From assembly GCF_028698005.1 (NCBI RefSeq), contig NZ_JAQVEJ010000016.1:1-32053 (forward strand): 32,053 nucleotides of DNA, written 5' to 3'. This stretch comes from Hydrogenophaga sp. GTDB taxonomy: Bacteria; Pseudomonadota; Gammaproteobacteria; Burkholderiales; Burkholderiaceae_C. The translations under genes were made by a program, and so were the position numbers. Below the pieces are notes generated by a model that had not been told where the DNA came from, ran no database searches, and saw only the letters and a list, made by a program, of their open reading frames with translations. Shown piece by piece: positions 15,899 through 25,291 of the stretch (the stretch's first letter is position 1; each line of letters begins with the position of its first letter).

Positions 15899-16456
15899 TC
15901 AGGCCATGGAAATGGTGAAGGGCACGGGGTTGCGGATGGTGTTGGCCACCGGCGAGTAGAAGTTGGCGTGCTGCACGATCTCCTCCAGCACCTCGCGCGG
16001 GGCATCGCCTTCCACCAGCACCTTCACCCGCACGGCCTGAAAGCCCATCTGCGGTGGCGTCATCTCCAGCGCGCCACCGGCGCCCCAGGCAGCGGGGTTG
16101 CCGATGTCGCCCTCGAGAAACACCTCCAGCCGGCTGAGCTTCACGCCCTTCCAGGTGGCCACGGCCGTCACGCCCACGGCAATGCAGCCACCCAGGCCCG
16201 AGAGCACGATCTCGCCCGGCGCCGGCGCGGTGTCCTGCCCGAACAGGTGCAGCGGCTCATCGACCACCACGGTGTGCTTCTCGCCCACGTGCGAGATCGA
16301 GCGGTACTGCCCCTCCATCACGGTGTGGACCTTGTTGGTGCCGCGGCGGTCCGGGTTGGCCTTGCCGGCGGCGGCGAACGCGGCCAGGCCCTGGCCATCG
16401 ATGGGGCGCAGGCAGGTCTTGACGGTGGTGACGGGGTCGAGGGTATCGGTGGTCAT
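15899..16456 (-). CDS. OsmC-like protein lacking the second cysteine
   Basis: The 185-residue protein has the OsmC/Ohr fold. The first active cysteine is C91 in LSGLGGCIAVGV. The usual second cysteine of the Cys-Pro-Val motif is serine: FYSPVANTIRNP places S168 there. A two-cysteine peroxidase cycle is therefore unlikely; it may use an external thiol or bind a thiol compound instead. GGAG lies 6-9 nt before the ATG at 16456; a TTG at 16474 in frame is a weaker alternative. It is 44 bp downstream of the rhodanese gene and 24 bp upstream of the flavoprotein gene. OsmC-like proteins next to rhodaneses often handle sulfur carriers, which fits, but no substrate is visible. Confidence 0.87.
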   Translation of the reverse strand: MTTDTLDPVTTVKTCLRPIDGQGLAAFAAAGKANPDRRGTNKVHTVMEGQYRSISHVGEKHTVVVDEPLHLFGQDTAPAPGEIVLSGLGGCIAVGVTAVATWKGVKLSRLEVFLEGDIGNPAAWGAGGALEMTPPQMGFQAVRVKVLVEGDAPREVLEEIVQHANFYSPVANTIRNPVPFTISMA

Positions 16457-16500
16457 GGAAGCTCCAGGGTTCAAGGAAAAAAAGAGAAAAGGTCAGGGGA

Positions 16501-17385
16501 TCAGGCGGCCAGCGGCAGCGGTGCGGGCGCCACCAGGGCGGGCAGGCCGGACTCGATGGGCAGGCCGGGGTCGCGCGACCATTCGTTCCACGAGCCGAAG
16601 TACATGCGCACATCGGCAAAGCCGGCCTGCTTGAGTGCCAGGAAGGTGTTGGACGCGCGCGCGCCCTTGAAGCAGTACAGGTAGATGGTGTCGGTGGGCG
16701 TGATGCCGGCGGTGGCGCACTCGGCCTTCACCTCGTCGGGCGACTTGAACACCGGACCGGTGGCCGAGGGCTTCATGAAGCGGTACCACTCGATCCATTT
16801 GGCGCCCGGCAGCCGGCCCTTGCGCGGGGCAAAGTCCTTGCCATAGGGGCTGGAGCTTTCGCCGATCCACTCGTCCACATCGCGCACGTCCAGCAGCACG
16901 GTACCCGTGCCCAGTGCCGCCAGCACGTCGGCCCGCGTCAGCATCACGCCGGTCAGGGGTCGGTCCGGGAAGCTGGCGGGGGTGGGCGTGGCGGCCTCGG
17001 TGGACACGGGCAGTCCCGCCGCCTTCCAGGCCGAGAAACCGCCGTTGAGTACCTTGACCTTGGGGTAGCCCAGCCAGGTGAGCAGGTAGTAGCCCCGGCA
17101 CGACTGGCCGTAGCCGCTGTTCATCGCGTCCTCGTAGAAGACGGCGGTTTCGGCACCGGACAGGCCCGCATCGCCCAGCGCCCTGGCAAAGGTGGCCTTG
17201 AGCTCCTGCAGACCCTCGGGCGTGGATGTGGCCAGAAAGGTGAAGATCTCGCGCAAATTGACCGCGCCGGGGATGTGGCCCGCCGCATAGGTGTCCGCGT
17301 CGCGGGTGTCGATGACGACCACCGGTTCGGCGGCCTGCAGGGCAGCGAGCTGCTCGGGAGACATCAGGATGGCTTCAGTGCTCAT
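16501..17385 (-). CDS. Two-domain rhodanese-family sulfurtransferase
   Basis: The 294-residue protein has tandem rhodanese domains (about 5-125 and 145-290). The catalytic cysteine is C238 in the loop CFKGAR of the second domain; the first domain lacks a cysteine loop, as is normal. The loop resembles CRKGVT/CGTGVT of thiosulfate and mercaptopyruvate sulfurtransferases only in part, so donor specificity cannot be read off. AGAGG precedes the ATG at 17385. It is the first gene of the minus-strand operon and lies about 37 nt after the predicted sigma-54 transcription start. No signal peptide is seen, so it acts in the cytoplasm. Probable role is moving sulfane sulfur to or from a partner in the same operon. 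Confidence 0.9.
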   Translation of the reverse strand: MSTEAILMSPEQLAALQAAEPVVVIDTRDADTYAAGHIPGAVNLREIFTFLATSTPEGLQELKATFARALGDAGLSGAETAVFYEDAMNSGYGQSCRGYYLLTWLGYPKVKVLNGGFSAWKAAGLPVSTEAATPTPASFPDRPLTGVMLTRADVLAALGTGTVLLDVRDVDEWIGESSSPYGKDFAPRKGRLPGAKWIEWYRFMKPSATGPVFKSPDEVKAECATAGITPTDTIYLYCFKGARASNTFLALKQAGFADVRMYFGSWNEWSRDPGLPIESGLPALVAPAPLPLAA

Positions 17386-17432
17386 GGGGACCTCTGAATC
17401 AGGGCAAAGGCAAGATCGCCTGGGCCCTGTAT

Positions 17433-17448
17433 CGCAACCGCCGTGCCA
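17433..17448 (-). promoter_or_regulatory. Sigma-54 promoter of the rhodanese operon
   Basis: Read on the minus strand, TGGCAC-GGCGG-TTGCG matches the -24/-12 consensus with only the last base off. Transcription is predicted to start near 17422, giving a leader of about 37 nt before the rhodanese ATG. Confidence 0.78.
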
Positions 17449-17476
17449 GGGTGGCGGTCGGCCCGGCCGGTGAGAG

Positions 17477-17489
17477 AAATTGCTTGATT
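17477..17489 (-). promoter_or_regulatory. IHF-like site between promoter and enhancer dyads
   Basis: Minus strand AATCAAGCAATTT matches WATCAANNNNTTR at all but the last base, inside an AT-rich patch (17470-17510) that stands out in this GC-rich DNA. It is placed about 30 bp upstream of the -24 element, as expected for DNA bending at sigma-54 promoters. Confidence 0.5.
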
Positions 17490-17559
17490 TGATTGAAGTT
17501 TTTCCCGGTTTCTGTGGCGGGATTCGATGCCGTCCGGCGACGGGGGCCTGACATTTCGT

Positions 17560-17632
17560 TGACACAATGTCGACACATGGTCGGATCACAGCGCCCCGCT
17601 GCGAGGGGGACCAGAATCGGCGACACTTGTCG
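17560..17632. promoter_or_regulatory. Cluster of three CGACA-type dyads, candidate activator sites
   Basis: Three related partial inverted repeats are visible: TGACA-CAA-TGTCG (17560-17572), CGACA-CATG-GTCG (17571-17583 region) and CGACA-CT-TGTCG (17621-17632). They lie 110-185 bp upstream of the -24 element of the rhodanese operon, the normal range for upstream activator sites of a sigma-54 enhancer-binding protein. The nearby activator gene is the obvious candidate to bind them. The rest of the 351-bp gap between 17385 and 17737 has no further recognisable element. Confidence 0.45.
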
Positions 17633-17736
17633 GCAGTTGCCTCACACCCGTGGCGAAGCGCGGCACATCCGTGGCCGCCGTGCATGCCGGCCCGCGGGTG
17701 GATCGCCCGCCCTGCCGCACGCTGACCGGAGCCCCC

Positions 17737-17955
17737 ATGAAAACCATCGACGAAATGCTCCACCTGGAACTGCTGACCGCCGACCAGCACCGCCAGATCA
17801 GCGCCTGGATCGCCCGGGCCAACGGCCCGGACGAGATCCTGAAGATGCCCCCGGCCCTGTGGCAGGCGGTGGAGCGCGCCAGCGCCGTCATGGGCATTGA
17901 CGACGATCTGCTGCGCCCGCCCGCGATGGATGCGGGGGGGCTGGTCTGCGGGTGA
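17737..17955 (+). CDS. Small conserved-looking hypothetical protein, 72 aa
   Basis: I do not recognise this family. The 72-residue product starts MKTIDEMLHLELLTADQHRQ, is predicted mainly helical, acidic in its first half, with no signal peptide or membrane segment. The segment PDEILKMPPALWQAVERA is repeated nearly base for base at 10443-10495, which supports a real coding sequence. GGAG lies 6-9 nt before the ATG. It is transcribed away from the rhodanese operon and converges with the sigma-54 activator gene (6 bp between stops), so it lies between the operon and its presumed regulator. It might be a small partner of that regulator; nothing in the sequence proves this. Confidence 0.65.
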   Translation: MKTIDEMLHLELLTADQHRQISAWIARANGPDEILKMPPALWQAVERASAVMGIDDDLLRPPAMDAGGLVCG

Positions 17956-17961
17956 ACCGCC

Positions 17962-19533
17962 TCAGCGCAAACCCGCCTTGCGCAACCGGTAGCTGAACTG
18001 CCGCAGCGTCAGCCCCAGGCTTTGCGCGGCGCGCGACTGGTTGCCGTGGTGCAGGGCCAGGGCCTGGGCCAGTTGGCGGGCGTCGTGCGAGTGGGCGCTC
18101 AGATAGTCGCGCACCAGCGGGGCCTCGGGGGCCCCCGGGGCCACCGCCAGGGGGGCGGAATGGGCGGCGTCGGACAGAGGGTGGGTGTCGGGCAGGAAGC
18201 GGCCCAGATCGTCGGCGTGCACCACCGGCTGATCGGCCAGCAGCACCAGGCGCTCGACCACGTTGCCCAGTTCGCGGATGTTGCCCGGCCAGTCCAGCCG
18301 TTCCAGCCGCTGCAGGGCGTCGGCGGCCAGGTGCACGTTGCGCTGGTGGGCCTGGTTGGCCCGGTTCACGAAATGCAGGGCCAGGGCGCGGATGTCTTCG
18401 CGGCGCTCGCGCAGGCTGGGCAGCCGGATCGGCACCACGTTCAGGCGGTAGTACAGGTCCTGCCGGAAGCGGCCCGCGGCGGCCTCCTGCGCCAGATCGC
18501 GGTTGGTGGCGGCCACCAGCCGCACGTCGATGCGGATTTCGCGCTGGCCGCCCAGGCGCACCAGGGTGCCCTCCTGCAGGGTGCGCAGCAGCTTGGCCTG
18601 CATGGCCAGTGGCAGTTCGCCGATCTCGTCCAGAAAGATGGTGCCGCCGTGCGCCTGCTCGAACCAGCCGGGCCGCGCCTGCGTGGCGCCGGTGAAGGCG
18701 CCACGTTCGTGGCCGAACAGCTCGGACTCGAACAGCGTGTCCGGAATGGCCGAGCAGTTGACCTTGATGAAGGGCTGGTCACGGCGGCCGCTGGCCAGGT
18801 GCACGGCGCGCGCGAACAGCTCCTTGCCCGTGCCCGACTCGCCCAGCAGCAGCACCGTGGCCTGCGACTGCGACACGCGCTCCAGTTCGCCCAGGGCCTG
18901 CAGCAGCGCGGGGGAGCGGCCGATCAGGCCGTAGCGGGCGCTGGCGCTGTCCAGGGCACGGGCCAGGGCCTCGTTGCGCGCCTGCAGTTGCGCGGTTGTC
19001 GCCTGCACCAGGCGTTCAAGCTGCAGCAACTGGCCGGTCAGTGTGGCCAGGGTGCGCAGCACCGCCAGGTCATCGGTCAGGCGCCGGCGCCGGCTGCGGA
19101 TGCGATGGCAGGCCAGCACGCCGGCCACGCGGCCGTCCACCTCGATCGGCAGGGCCAGGAAGGCGACGGTGTCCGCGGGCAGCTGTTTGCGCCGCACACT
19201 GCGGAACAGAAACAGCGGCTCGGCGTCGATATCCTGCACGATGATGGCCTGACCGCTGGCCAGCACCCGCCCGGTGATGCCTTCGCCCGGTGCGTAGCGG
19301 CCGCGCCGGCGCTCGGCCGCCGTCAGCCCGTAGGCCAGCCGGATGCCGGCCTGCTGGCGGTCGTCGTCGTCCACCAGCACGATGCGGCCCCGGTTCAGGC
19401 CCAGCAGCTCGCTCATCAGGTGCAGCATCTCGTGCAACACCGGCTCGGGCGAGAGGCTGCGACCGACGCGCTTCATCACCTCGTGCAACAGCAGGAGTTC
19501 CTGGGCATGCCAGTCAACGGTGGCGGGTGTCAT
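17962..19533 (-). CDS. Sigma-54-dependent activator, NifA-like GAF-AAA+-HTH
   Basis: The 523-residue product has a GAF sensor domain (about 28-175), a coiled linker, a central AAA+ domain with Walker A GESGTGKE (231-238), sigma-54 contact loop GAFTGA (278-283) and Walker B in [17 protein letters not shown]-type helix-turn-helix sits at the end ([21 protein letters not shown]). The domain order is that of NifA/FhlA-type enhancer-binding proteins, so it senses a small molecule rather than a phosphate. I chose the ATG at 19533, where homology begins; longer in-frame readings run through the metH riboswitch and are unlikely. No strong SD is seen. Its closeness to the sigma-54 promoter and dyads at 17433-17632 makes the rhodanese operon its likely target. 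Confidence 0.9.
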   Translation of the reverse strand: MTPATVDWHAQELLLLHEVMKRVGRSLSPEPVLHEMLHLMSELLGLNRGRIVLVDDDDRQQAGIRLAYGLTAAERRRGRYAPGEGITGRVLASGQAIIVQDIDAEPLFLFRSVRRKQLPADTVAFLALPIEVDGRVAGVLACHRIRSRRRRLTDDLAVLRTLATLTGQLLQLERLVQATTAQLQARNEALARALDSASARYGLIGRSPALLQALGELERVSQSQATVLLLGESGTGKELFARAVHLASGRRDQPFIKVNCSAIPDTLFESELFGHERGAFTGATQARPGWFEQAHGGTIFLDEIGELPLAMQAKLLRTLQEGTLVRLGGQREIRIDVRLVAATNRDLAQEAAAGRFRQDLYYRLNVVPIRLPSLRERREDIRALALHFVNRANQAHQRNVHLAADALQRLERLDWPGNIRELGNVVERLVLLADQPVVHADDLGRFLPDTHPLSDAAHSAPLAVAPGAPEAPLVRDYLSAHSHDARQLAQALALHHGNQSRAAQSLGLTLRQFSYRLRKAGLR

Positions 19534-19579
19534 GCCGGGGAGATAAGCAAGCTTCGCACCAGAGCTGGGCGGCAGACGG

Positions 19580-19585
19580 TAAAAT
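19580..19585 (+). promoter_or_regulatory. -10 element of the metH transcript
   Basis: TAAAAT is a good sigma-70 -10 box and stands out in GC-rich DNA. It would start transcription around 19592, exactly at the 5' edge of the SAH riboswitch. The -35 region (near 19557-19562) is poor. Confidence 0.55.
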
Positions 19586-19593
19586 CGCCGCCT

Positions 19594-19695
19594 CTCAAGG
19601 AGCGTTGCAGCGCCGGGCATCCCGCCGGCGTCAGGCTTGAGAACACGGGCGACCACCGCCCTGCCGGCCCTGCCGGCCGCAACGGCGCTCACCAG
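19594..19695 (+). promoter_or_regulatory. SAH (S-adenosylhomocysteine) riboswitch
   Basis: The hallmark segments are in order: CTCAAGGAGCGTTGC (19594-19608), GTCAGGCTTGAG (19630-19641) and CAACGGCGCTCACC (19680-19693). CTCAAG pairs with CTTGAG, and GAGCG with CGCTC, as in the known ahcY/metH SAH aptamer. The class turns expression on when SAH builds up. A variable hairpin fills 19645-19680. The placement directly before metH is the known context. Confidence 0.93.
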
Positions 19696-19717
19696 TTTCC
19701 GAACCCTTTCTGGTGAG
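19688..19717 (+). promoter_or_regulatory. SD-masking hairpin, expression platform of the SAH riboswitch
   Basis: CTCACCAG (19688-19695) pairs perfectly with CTGGTGAG (19710-19717). The 3' arm holds the GGTGAG ribosome site of metH, and the 5' arm overlaps the CGCTC needed for the aptamer. SAH binding should therefore free the ribosome site (translational ON switch, inferred from the overlap). Confidence 0.8.
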
Positions 19718-19720
19718 TCC

Positions 19721-22471
<2,751 letters not shown>

Positions 22472-22495
22472 GGGCCGGCACCGGGGCGGGCGGGC

Positions 22496-22993
22496 TCAGG
22501 TCCGTCCGTCCTCCGGGCAGCCCACGCGCTCGACCGTGGTCGAGCCCATCACGGTCACGCCCTTCTGTTCGGCGTTGTTGCCCATCACCGTGGTGCCACC
22601 CGAGGACATGGCGATCTGGGCGTTGCAGGCCAGACGGATGGTCAGGCCGCCCATGACGTTCACGGTGGTGCGCAGGCAGTACCAGCCGTTGGGGTTGAGC
22701 AGCTCGATCTCGCTGCCGCCCATCACGTTGACACCCGGGTTGACGACCACCAGCGAGGGGCGGGCTGTCTTCTCGTAGTCGCCCGAGGCCTGGCCGATGC
22801 CGAACACCTTGACCGAGGTGCTCAGCACGCGGTAGCCGGGCTTCTTGCCGAAGGGGTGGCTGCCCCAGGCCTGGAGGCAGGCAGCGACGCCGCTGTCGAT
22901 GTCGTCATCGGCGAGGGCAGCGGTGGTGGTGCCCAGGGAAAGCGCGGTGGTGGCCAGCAGCACGCGCGCCAGCCGTGGCAATGCGAAACTCAT
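22496..22993 (-). CDS. Exported VMG-repeat protein of unknown function
   Basis: The 165-residue product starts with a Sec signal peptide (about 1-28, cleavage near AALA). The mature part is small and beta-rich with a recurring short motif: VNVMGG at 88-93 and 111-116, TTVMG at 134-138 and VTVMG at 146-150, plus a weaker VKVFG at 61-65. Spacing is 12-23 residues, suggestive of a short beta-helix or stacked hairpins. Four cysteines (39, 106, 123, 159) could form two disulfides in the periplasm. CGGAGA precedes the ATG at 22993. It converges with metH (24 bp between stops) and diverges from lemA. I do not recognise a family. Confidence 0.75.
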   Translation of the reverse strand: MSFALPRLARVLLATTALSLGTTTAALADDDIDSGVAACLQAWGSHPFGKKPGYRVLSTSVKVFGIGQASGDYEKTARPSLVVVNPGVNVMGGSEIELLNPNGWYCLRTTVNVMGGLTIRLACNAQIAMSSGGTTVMGNNAEQKGVTVMGSTTVERVGCPEDGRT

Positions 22994-23086
22994 GTGGTGG
23001 ATCTCCGTCAGTGGCGGATGCGCCGGCCCGATGTGCATTCCGTCGCATTCCGCTGGCCGTCAATTGTGCCCGCATTGCCGCGCCCA

Positions 23087-23107
23087 CCGCAGCCGGCCGG
23101 GCTGCGG
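23087..23107 (+). promoter_or_regulatory. Inverted repeat upstream of lemA
   Basis: CCGCAGC (23087-23093) and GCTGCGG (23101-23107) form a perfect 7-bp stem around a self-complementary 7-nt loop, followed by TAAGCT. It lies 52 bp before the lemA ATG. It may be an operator or leader hairpin; no regulator can be named. Confidence 0.35.
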
Positions 23108-23158
23108 TAAGCTTTCGGCGTCTTCCCGGACCGATCGATCATCTCGCAGGAGCCTCTC

Positions 23159-23767
23159 ATGTTCCACCGTGCCCTTCGCCGCGCCGCTGCCGTGCTGGCC
23201 GCCCTCACCCTCAGCGCCGGCCTCGCCGGCTGCGGCTACAACGACTTTCAGCGTCTGGACGAGCAGACCCGCTCGGCCTGGTCCGAAGTGCTCAACCAGT
23301 ACCAGCGCCGCGCCGACCTGATCCCCAACATCGTGGCCACCGTCAAGGGCGAGGCCAACTTCGAGCAGGAGACGCTGACCAAGGTGATCGAGGCGCGCGC
23401 CAGGGCCACCAGCATCCAGGTCACGCCCGAGATGCTGTCCGATCCGGCCGCCATGCAGCAGTTCCAGCAGGCGCAGGGCGAGCTCGGCAGCGCGCTCAGC
23501 CGCCTGATGGTGGTGGTCGAGCAGTACCCCAACCTCAAGGCCAACCAGGCCTTCGCCGACCTGCGCGTGCAGCTCGAAGGCACCGAGAACCGCATCACGG
23601 TGGCGCGCAACCGCTACATCGCGGCGGTGCAGGAATACAACGTGCTCTCGCGCAGCTTTCCGACCAACCTGACCGCCATGGTCTTCGGCTACAAGCCCAA
23701 GGAGGGCTTCACGGTGGCCGACGAGGCCGCCATCAGCACGCCACCCCAGGTCGATTTCGCCAAGTAA
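23159..23767 (+). CDS. lemA: LemA family lipoprotein
   Basis: The 202-residue protein starts with a lipoprotein signal and lipobox LAGC, with C25 as the lipidated residue. The mature region is the long helical LemA domain with RRADLIPNIVATVKG, the most conserved stretch of the family, and a C-terminal NRYIAAVQEYN. GCAGGAG lies about 8 nt before the ATG. LemA proteins are membrane-anchored helical proteins of poorly known function, almost always followed by TPM-domain genes, as here. The next gene starts at once after the stop, so the three are co-transcribed. Confidence 0.94.
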   Translation: MFHRALRRAAAVLAALTLSAGLAGCGYNDFQRLDEQTRSAWSEVLNQYQRRADLIPNIVATVKGEANFEQETLTKVIEARARATSIQVTPEMLSDPAAMQQFQQAQGELGSALSRLMVVVEQYPNLKANQAFADLRVQLEGTENRITVARNRYIAAVQEYNVLSRSFPTNLTAMVFGYKPKEGFTVADEAAISTPPQVDFAK

Positions 23768-23782
23768 GTGGACGCGGGTCTG

Positions 23783-24709
23783 ATGTGGCGGACACCGGAT
23801 GCGGGCCACCGGTGGCACTGGCTCCGTTGGTGCCTGACGGTCTGCCTGGTGTGGCCGGTGCTGGCGCTGGCGCAGGGCCTGCAGCCGGTGCCGTCGCTCA
23901 GCGCCCGTGTCATCGACCAGACCGGCACCCTGGCGGCGACCGAGGTGGCTGCGCTGGAGCAAAGGCTGGCCGATTTCGAGCAGCGCCGCGGCACCCAGAT
24001 CGTCGTGCTGCTGGTCCGGACCACCGCCCCCGAGGACATCGCGGACTACACCCAGCGGCTGGGCGATGCCTGGAAGATCGGCCGGCGCGAGGTCGGCGAT
24101 GGCCTGCTGTTCGTCATTGCGGTGGACGACCGGCGCCTGCGCATCGCGCCGGCCAAGGCACTCGAGGGCGCGATCCCCGACGTGCTCGCGCGCCGCATCC
24201 TCGACCAGGTGGTGACGCCGGCCTTCCGCCAGGGCGACTACGCCGGCGGCATCGGGGCCGCGCTGGACCATCTGCAGGCCCGCATCGAGGGCGAGGAGCT
24301 GCCGCTGCCCGAGGTGACACCCAGCGGGCGCGCCACCATCGGCGGGGCCGACTGGCTCGACATCGCCGTGCTGCTGATCGTGGCGGTGCCCCTCATCGCC
24401 TCGGTGCTGCGCAGCATGCTGGGCAACACGCTGGGCTCGTTGGCGGCCGGCGGGGCGGCCGGCTTTCTGGCCTGGAACCTCAGCGGCCTGCTGTGGGTGG
24501 CCATCGTGGCCGGCTTGCTGGGTCTGCTGGCCTCGCTGTTCCTGATGCAACTGCCGGTCAGTCCGCCGCGCGGCCGGGGAGGGCGGGGCGGTTGGGGTGG
24601 TGGCTCCTCCGGGGGCTGGGGTGGCGGCGGCTGGTCATCGGGCGGCGGCGGATTCTCTTCCGGCGGGGGCGGCAATTTCGGTGGCGGCGGTGCCTCCGGG
24701 GGGTGGTGA
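23783..24709 (+). CDS. TPM-domain membrane protein with Gly-rich tail (YgcG type)
   Basis: The 308-residue protein has an N-terminal signal segment (about 13-31), a periplasmic TPM domain (about 40-165; VIDQTGTL, TQIVVLLV, DGLLFVIAVDDRRLRIA), two membrane helices (about 190-250), and a glycine/serine/tryptophan-rich tail (about 255-308). That is the full architecture of the LemA-linked TPM family, sometimes called phosphatases without firm evidence. I took ATG 23783; a GTG at 23768 sits immediately after the lemA TAA and would add five residues. The gene following starts 7 bp after the stop. Confidence 0.9.
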   Translation: MWRTPDAGHRWHWLRWCLTVCLVWPVLALAQGLQPVPSLSARVIDQTGTLAATEVAALEQRLADFEQRRGTQIVVLLVRTTAPEDIADYTQRLGDAWKIGRREVGDGLLFVIAVDDRRLRIAPAKALEGAIPDVLARRILDQVVTPAFRQGDYAGGIGAALDHLQARIEGEELPLPEVTPSGRATIGGADWLDIAVLLIVAVPLIASVLRSMLGNTLGSLAAGGAAGFLAWNLSGLLWVAIVAGLLGLLASLFLMQLPVSPPRGRGGRGGWGGGSSGGWGGGGWSSGGGGFSSGGGGNFGGGGASGGW

Positions 24710-24716
24710 GACGGTG

Positions 24717-25268
24717 ATGAGCGACGCACGCGAATCCCTCTGGCGCCGCTGGCTGCGCTGGTGCCGGCACCGCTGCCTGCCGGCCACGGTGGCGCACCGT
24801 GCCGTGCCGCCCGACATGGCCGACCGCCTGCAGCGGCGCGTGGCCGCCAGCGAGCAGCGCCACAGCGGCGAGATCTGCCTGTGCGTCGAAGGCGTGTTGC
24901 CCGACAGCGATCTGTGGCGGGCCGGGCGCGACGAGCCGCTGCAAGCGGTGGTGCGCGAACGCGCCCTGGCCTGGTTCGGCACACTGCGCGTGTGGGACAC
25001 CGAGCGCAACAACGGCGTGCTCATCTACCTGCTGCTGGCCGAGCGGCGCATCGACATCGTGGCCGACCGCGGCATCGCCCGCCATGTGCCCGACGCGCAC
25101 TGGCAGGGCGTGGTGCAGCGGCTGGCCGCTCGGCTGCGCACGGGTGACACCGAAGGTGGCCTGACCGAGGCGCTGGAGGAAGTCTCGGCGCTGCTGGTCG
25201 AGCACTTTCCGCTGACCGAGGGCGAGGCCAACCCGAATGAACTGGCGGACCACGTGCGGGTGGTCTGA
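24717..25268 (+). CDS. Soluble TPM-domain protein
   Basis: The 183-residue protein carries a second TPM domain (about 35-170; HSGEICLCVEG, NNGVLIYLLLAERRIDIVADRGI). It lacks a signal peptide and membrane helices, so it is probably cytoplasmic or attached from the inside. In other genomes this second TPM gene follows the Gly-rich one, as here. ATG 24717 lies 7 nt beyond the previous stop; a GTG at 24714 is equally close. It converges with comM (23 bp between stops). Confidence 0.87.
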   Translation: MSDARESLWRRWLRWCRHRCLPATVAHRAVPPDMADRLQRRVAASEQRHSGEICLCVEGVLPDSDLWRAGRDEPLQAVVRERALAWFGTLRVWDTERNNGVLIYLLLAERRIDIVADRGIARHVPDAHWQGVVQRLAARLRTGDTEGGLTEALEEVSALLVEHFPLTEGEANPNELADHVRVV

Positions 25269-25291
25269 CGCCGCGCCACGCGTGCCGGGAC

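Noticed and set aside
18022-19716. 564-codon plus-strand frame opposite the sigma-54 activator
   Set aside because: Antisense shadow of a gene with complete AAA+ motifs; composition is low-complexity Gln/His/Gly/Ala.
24255-24709. Gly-rich tract at the end of the first TPM gene as a DNA repeat or frameshifted region
   Set aside because: Frame is open and the glycine/serine/tryptophan tail is normal for the YgcG-type family.
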